DNA of 64,000 nucleotides from assembly GCF_026745355.1 (NCBI RefSeq), contig NC_079210.1:15645422-15709421 (forward strand). Direction: 5' to 3'. Below the pieces are notes generated by a model, which was given only the letters and a program-made list of their open reading frames with translations, searched no databases and had not been told where the DNA came from. Position numbers and translations under genes: made by a program. This stretch comes from Beta vulgaris subsp. vulgaris (taxonomy: Eukaryota; Streptophyta; Magnoliopsida; Caryophyllales; Amaranthaceae). Of this stretch, positions 59,351 through 64,000 are shown one piece after another (within the stretch, counting starts at the first letter, position 1; each line of letters begins with the position of its first letter).

Positions 59351-59799
59351 TTTCTCGCGGAAGCAACCTGCTGTCGAAAAATCTGCACAAAAGATTACCC
59401 TTTGCTATTTTGCGGATACATGGCAGTTAGTTCCTTGTAGCATGTCTGTTTCCTCCTCACAAACGATAGCTGACATATCTGAACGTTGGACATCCTTCGT
59501 TGAACTCCGAAGGGTTTTATTTTAGGGGTATTACTATTTAGCATGATCACTTGAGCTAAAATGTAGGCACATATTGCCCTACAGAGCTCTCTCGCCATAT
59601 TCCGTGACTTGCTTGATTAGCATTTACTGGGGGAGAAAAGAAGGCAAGTAATACACCCGCCCTACAGAGCTCTCTGCCCACTTTGCGCAACTTTGGCTTA
59701 ATTAGCATTTATAGGAAAGAAAAAAGGAAATCAGAAATTACATAATTCGTATGATTTATTGCTCACATGTGGGAAGCAAGGTTTTGAGAAACGAAATTA
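59351..59799. other. Intergenic stretch with a short direct duplication
   Basis: 59576-59637 and 59659-59724 share GCCCTACAGAGCTCTCT...TT(G)ATTAGCATTTA and a GGAGAAAAGAAGG-like tail. Otherwise no gene. Confidence 0.5.
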
Positions 59800-60483
59800 T
59801 GACAGGTCTCAATTCGCGTCGCAACTTTGTCATTTTGATAGTGGATTACTGTTACCGGCTTATTCGAAGGCCTCGGAAGGTAGCATGCCCCAGGCTAGCA
59901 AGCCCGGAAGGGGTGCTGACGGGTCCGGTGAGGTGGTGCGACGGTTGGCAGCTCTTGGACGACCCAGTAAAGCAACGAGACGAGTTCCCCCACGAAGCGG
60001 TTACATGATTGCCACGTAGTGGAATCATGTAACCGCCTGGAAGTTACTAGAATGGCGGTTATGGGAAGTTACTTGAAGTAGTGGGTGGTTATTTAGTAAC
60101 CACCATTGCTGCCCATGATCTCCTAGATTTAAGGGGAAGTTACAAAGTAAGTGGGTAGTTATCCTTGTTAGTGGGTAGTTACTTGCTTACGTGGTTGGGC
60201 TGTAGCCACTCTATTGTATTATAAATAGAGAACATGTTGTAGCCATTGAGGGCATTCGAGTTGGGCATGATAGCCTTGTATGCGAGAAATCTCTAAAGTA
60301 ATAAAAGTCTCGTTGTGTGCGTTGTGTGTGCTTTGTGTGTGCTTTGTGTGTGTTTAATCTTACTTGCGTTATTCGAAATAAATATTATAAGTGTGTGTGT
60401 GGGCTGGTCTAGACGGAGTCTAGACGCCATCACGGGAACCTCTAGTTGCGTAAAAGGGGTAGTTCGAAAAAAATTCCGTGACA
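59800..60483 (+). repeat. 5' LTR of Galadriel-like chromovirus (left edge uncertain)
   Basis: The right edge is TCCGTGACA at 60483, just before a primer-site-like ATTTGGTCCGACCTGCC. The left edge cannot be fixed because the other LTR is beyond the window. GTTACTTG/AGTGGGTAGTTA words repeat at 60060-60185. A TATA box is at 60220, and GT-rich microsatellites at 60310-60355. Confidence 0.6.
60220..60228 (+). promoter_or_regulatory. TATA box of the LTR promoter
   Basis: TATAAATAG, about 300 bp before the gag ATG. AATAAAAG at 60300-60307 could be the R-region polyadenylation signal. Confidence 0.6.
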
Positions 60484-60522
60484 ATTTGGTCCGACCTGCC
60501 GGAAAAATAAAAGCCAACTGGA

Positions 60523-62433
60523 ATGGCTAAGAGTAAGGCAAGTAAAGCGGTTGAGGCCGCTGCTGCTATTGCGAAGAACACGGCTCAGAGTAGGGATGCT
60601 GCCGAAGCGAGTCATGTTGGAGCTGACCGCTCTCCGCCAAGGACACCCCCAAGGTCTCCGGGTGGTGAAGGAGAAAATTCTCCGAGGACGCCAAACTGGA
60701 AACACGTGAAGCGTCGCATGGGAGAAATGAACGCCGAATTCCCTATGATGAAAGATCGTATGGAATTAATTGAGAAGTCGTTGGAGGCTACTCGTCAAAT
60801 GCAAACTGTTATGCTGGGCAAAATTGATGCCATTGCTGAAGATCGGAGGGATGGACCTCCTCCGCCTCCACCTCCTCCTCCCCCTCCTCCCCCTCGCAAT
60901 GAAGTGGAAGATCTTCGAAGGGAAATTGAGAGACTCCGGAAGAGGAGAGGTGAAACTTTCAAACTCAAGATCCCAGACCCGAAGGCTTTCTCGGGAGATC
61001 GAAGTGCCAAGGATCTCGAAAATTTCTTGTGGGACATTGAGCAATACTTTAAGGTTGCTCACGTCAGTGATCGTGACAAGGTCTCAGTTGCGGCTATGTA
61101 TCTATCGGGAGACGCCAAGCTGTGGTGGCGGTCTCGTGTGGAACTTGATGCGGTGGCTGGAAGGGATCCTATCGTGGATTGGGATGAGATGAAGAGGGAA
61201 ATCAAAGTCCAATTCCTTCCTAACAATGCCTCGTGGCACGCTCGCGAATCATTGAAGGGACTTCAACAATCTGGTTCCGTTCGCGAATACGTGAAGGAAT
61301 TTAGTTCATTGATGCTGGACATCAAGAACATGTCGGAGGAAGATAAGCTGTTCAATTTCATTTCTGGTTTAAAGACTTGGGCGCAAACTGAATTGCGCAG
61401 ACAAAACATTAAGACTTTATCTGCGGCCTTTGCCGCTGCTCACGCTCTTGTTGATTTTAAGCCAGGTACTACCAACGTCGCTGCCTCTTCGGGATCGAAT
61501 AGCAAGCGTAAGCATTGGGAAAACTCCGGAAAAGGCAAAGACAAGGGTAAGAACCAAGGTAAGAACAAAAAGTTCAAGGGTAAAGATAAAGCTGTTTCGT
61601 CTAACAGTGATGCAGGTGCTAAACCAGGAGATGGTGGTGGGTGTTATGAGTGCGGCGGACCGCACTACGCCCGAAACTGTCCCAAGAAAGGAAAATTGGG
61701 GGCCTTGATGGCCGAGGAGCCTGTGGAGGATTTGGAGGATGAAACTCCAATCCGCGTCAATCCGTTGCGCTTGTTGAATGCCGCTAGAGCAACATCCTCC
61801 GATCCATATGGGGGCCTCCTATATGTGGGTGTTCGCGTCAATGGGCACTCCATCAAGGCAATGATTGACACAGGAGCCACCCATAACTTTGTGAGCGCTG
61901 AGACGGCTCAAAAGTTTAACCTTCCATTGACTAGCTGTGCTAATCGGATGAAAGCCGTGAACTCTGAGGCCCTTGTGGCTAAGGGGAGTGTGCGCGGTGC
62001 CGATATGCAAGTAGGCAATTGGGAAGGAAAGTGTGACTTGCTGGCTGTCACACTTGATGATTTCGAACTCATCCTGGGGAATGAGTTCATTCGCAAGGCA
62101 AAGGTTTCGGTGATGCCCCACTTGGGTGGGATATTGATTGGGGATGAAGGAAACCCTTGCTTCGTCAAGGGCGTTGCTGTTCCTTCCTCCAAGAATCATG
62201 TTGCTCACGACCTTGGAAAGAACATAGAGTTCTGTTCCGCCTTGCAGGTGAGGAACAAGGTCGCCAAGGGCGAGCCTACATTCCTCGCCGCGCTGGTGGA
62301 AGTCACCCCGGACAATTATGTCGAGGTGCCTGACGAAGTTGCTGGAGTCCTTGCGGAGTTCAAGGACGTGATGCCACCAGAACTTCCGAAATTCTACCAC
62401 CAAGGCGCGCTATTGATCACAAGATTGATCTAG
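60523..62433 (+). CDS. Gag-protease of Galadriel-like chromovirus (pol frame lost downstream)
   Basis: 636 residues, uninterrupted from the ATG at 60523. Order: Lys/Ala-rich N-terminus; a run of 14 prolines near residues 112-125; coiled-coil-like EVEDLRREIERLRKRRGE; gag domain about 150-290 (FSGDRSAKDLENFLWDIEQY, LWWRSRVE); basic Lys/Gly linker; CX2CX4HX4C knuckle beginning at Cys374 (CYECGGPHYARNC); aspartic protease with IDTGATHNF (Asp449) and ILGNEFI. It shows the canonical DTG, unlike the gag-only elements. The frame is lost near 62385, where RT linker sequence shifts frame, so the last 15 residues are not genuine. The lineage call is from memory of the protease pattern. Confidence 0.85.
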   Translation: MAKSKASKAVEAAAAIAKNTAQSRDAAEASHVGADRSPPRTPPRSPGGEGENSPRTPNWKHVKRRMGEMNAEFPMMKDRMELIEKSLEATRQMQTVMLGKIDAIAEDRRDGPPPPPPPPPPPPPRNEVEDLRREIERLRKRRGETFKLKIPDPKAFSGDRSAKDLENFLWDIEQYFKVAHVSDRDKVSVAAMYLSGDAKLWWRSRVELDAVAGRDPIVDWDEMKREIKVQFLPNNASWHARESLKGLQQSGSVREYVKEFSSLMLDIKNMSEEDKLFNFISGLKTWAQTELRRQNIKTLSAAFAAAHALVDFKPGTTNVAASSGSNSKRKHWENSGKGKDKGKNQGKNKKFKGKDKAVSSNSDAGAKPGDGGGCYECGGPHYARNCPKKGKLGALMAEEPVEDLEDETPIRVNPLRLLNAARATSSDPYGGLLYVGVRVNGHSIKAMIDTGATHNFVSAETAQKFNLPLTSCANRMKAVNSEALVAKGSVRGADMQVGNWEGKCDLLAVTLDDFELILGNEFIRKAKVSVMPHLGGILIGDEGNPCFVKGVAVPSSKNHVAHDLGKNIEFCSALQVRNKVAKGEPTFLAALVEVTPDNYVEVPDEVAGVLAEFKDVMPPELPKFYHQGALLITRLI

Positions 62434-64000
62434 AGCCAGGCGCAAAGGCCCCGGCTAGTGCTCCTTACCGGATGAGTCCGGGAGAGCTTGCATAATTGAG
62501 GGCTCAGTTGAACGACCTTCTTAAAGCAGGTTTCATACAACCCTCTAAAGCTCCCTTTGGTGCCCCCGTTTTATTTCAGAGGAAATCTGACGGATCTTTA
62601 CGAATGTGTATTGATTACAGGGCGCTGAATAAGGTGACGATCAAGAACAAGTACCGATTCCAAGGCGGATGACTTGTTCGATCGGTTGGCACAAGCTACT
62701 TGGTTCACCAAGTTGGATTTGCGCTCAGGATACTGGCAAGTGAGGATTGCAAAAGGGGATGAAGCCAAGACGACGTGTGTTACTCGTTATGGTTCATTTG
62801 AGTTTCTATTTATGCCGTTTGGGCTTACTAATGCTCCGGCTACCTTTTGTAACCTCATGAATGATGTTCTTTATGAATTTCTAGATCAGTTTGTTGTTGT
62901 GTATCTTGATGACATTGTGATTTATAGCAAAACTCTTAATGAGCATCTTAACCATTTGCAATTGGTGTTCCGTCGACTTAGAGAATATAAACTCTTTGTC
63001 AAAAAGGGAAAAGTGTGAATTGCCAAAAGGAATCATGTTCTTAGACATAAGATCGCTAAGGGCAAGTCAGGATGGATGAACGTAAAGTAAAGGCCATCCA
63101 TGACTGGTTGCCCCTCAAAAACGTGCCCGACTTAAGATCATTCTTAGGCCTAGCGAACTACTACCGTAAGTTCATTGTTGGCTATGCTAAGAAGGTCGCT
63201 CCGCTGACTGACTTGCTCAAGAAAGAGCAAGGGTGGGTTTGGACGGATGAGTGCGATGCAGCGTTTAGGGACATCAAGCAGGCAATCGCTAGCGAACCTG
63301 TCTTGAAATTGCCCGTCTTCGATAAGCCTTTTGAGGTGCACACTGATGCCTCGGACCGTGCAATTGGTGGGGTCTTAATCCAAGAAGGACACCCCGTTGC
63401 GTTTGAGAGCCGTAAGCTCAAGGGTGCCGAACAAAGATACACCACCCATGAAAAAGAAATGCTCACTGTGGTGCATTGTCTTAGGGTATGGAGAGTGTAT
63501 CTTCTCGGGCCAAAGTTTGTTGTTAGGACGGATAATGTCGCTAACACCTACTTCAAGACGCAACCGAAACTTTCCCCAAAACAAGCCAGATTGCAAGAGT
63601 TTTTGGGAGAATACGACTTTGACTGGGAGCATAAGCCCGGTCGGCATAATGCGGTCCCCGATGCTCTTAGCCGTAGGTGCCATGAGTTGGTCACCGCTTT
63701 GACAACGGTAGAAGCTGACTTCACGGAGAAAGTGAAGGCTTCCGTTGTAGGCGATAAGCCTTATGAGAAACTCAAGGAAAAGATCGAAGCCGGAATCACG
63801 AGGCGATTCTGGGTGGAGAATGGTTTAGTCTATGCCAAGGGCAGTAGGCTATACATTCCCGCTGGTATGCTTCGATATGAGTTAATGCACGAGGTGCATG
63901 ACGCCAAGTGGGCGGGACATCCGGGAAGGGAAAGAACGCTGGCGTTGCTTTCCCGTGACTATTTTTGGCCAAAAATGAGTCAGGATGTTGAGGCATATGT
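62434..64000 (+). pseudogene. Galadriel-like pol (RT, RNase H, start of integrase), frameshifted, runs off window
   Basis: RT starts near 62500 ([13 protein letters not shown] at about 62599). Two small deletions near 62650 change frame. 62674-63018 carries KLDLRSGYWQVRI, FMPFGLTNAPATF and the catalytic YLDDIVIYS (about 62908). Another shift follows. From the ATG at 63072 a frame stays open to 64000: RNase H ([14 protein letters not shown] at 63336, [14 protein letters not shown]) and the integrase finger ([17 protein letters not shown]), then [10 protein letters not shown] at the edge. Catalytic integrase and chromodomain would lie beyond the window. Confidence 0.85.

Noticed and set aside
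61417..62403. Minus-strand ORFs of 80-190 codons opposite the chromovirus gag-protease
   Set aside because: Shadow frames of the real plus-strand coding sequence, with no domain of their own.

Overview
This is a plant nuclear window, most likely from a eudicot. The evidence is five or more LTR-retrotransposon families with plant-type primer-binding sites, a spliced homologue of the Arabidopsis DWD protein ABD1, and a fragment of chloroplast ycf2 inside one of its introns. The species cannot be fixed from the sequence. A Tat/Retand-like element would fit Caryophyllales but does not prove it.

Layout. 1-2030: two CACTA-like transposon ends with different subterminal repeats, plus a 100-bp palindrome. 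3252-12595: a complete Tat/Retand-type Ty3/gypsy element (5-bp TSD AGCAG) with decayed gag-pol and a spliced gene on the opposite strand. 15885-32465: a 16.6-kb Athila-type element (TSD CTCCA) with an envelope-position ORF; its gag/pol boundary is split by a 4.1-kb solo LTR (18989-23079, TSD ATTAT). 32899-40067: another solo LTR (TSD GTGTG), itself carrying a 1.15-kb Mutator-like element (34464-35610, 9-bp TSD) and a 3.2-kb hAT element (36210-39426, 8-bp TSD). 40483-48799: a minus-strand gag-only element (TSD AAACC) with an intact 649-codon ORF; one of its LTRs is split by a second, plus-strand gag-only element (44311-48381, TSD GCTGC). 49716-59171: the only ordinary host gene, an ABD1/DCAF8-like WD40 protein in five exons. 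59.8 kb to the window end: the 5' part of a Galadriel-like chromovirus.

How the parts relate. The retroelements are nested, and target-site duplications give the order of insertion without database help. Two elements lack RT, RNase H and integrase core and would need enzymes from other copies. The host gene keeps a full open frame across its splice sites although introns 1 (5.1 kb) and 2 (2.7 kb) carry foldback elements, a LINE 3' remnant, a plastid DNA fragment and a possible Mutator-like element.

The observations most worth following are the spliced antisense gene in the Tat element, the gag-protease-integrase-tail fusion ORF that lacks polymerase, the env-position ORF broken only by three nonsense codons beside a shattered pol, and palindromic GCCCGATCGGGC clusters shared by LTR and internal spacer of the Athila element.
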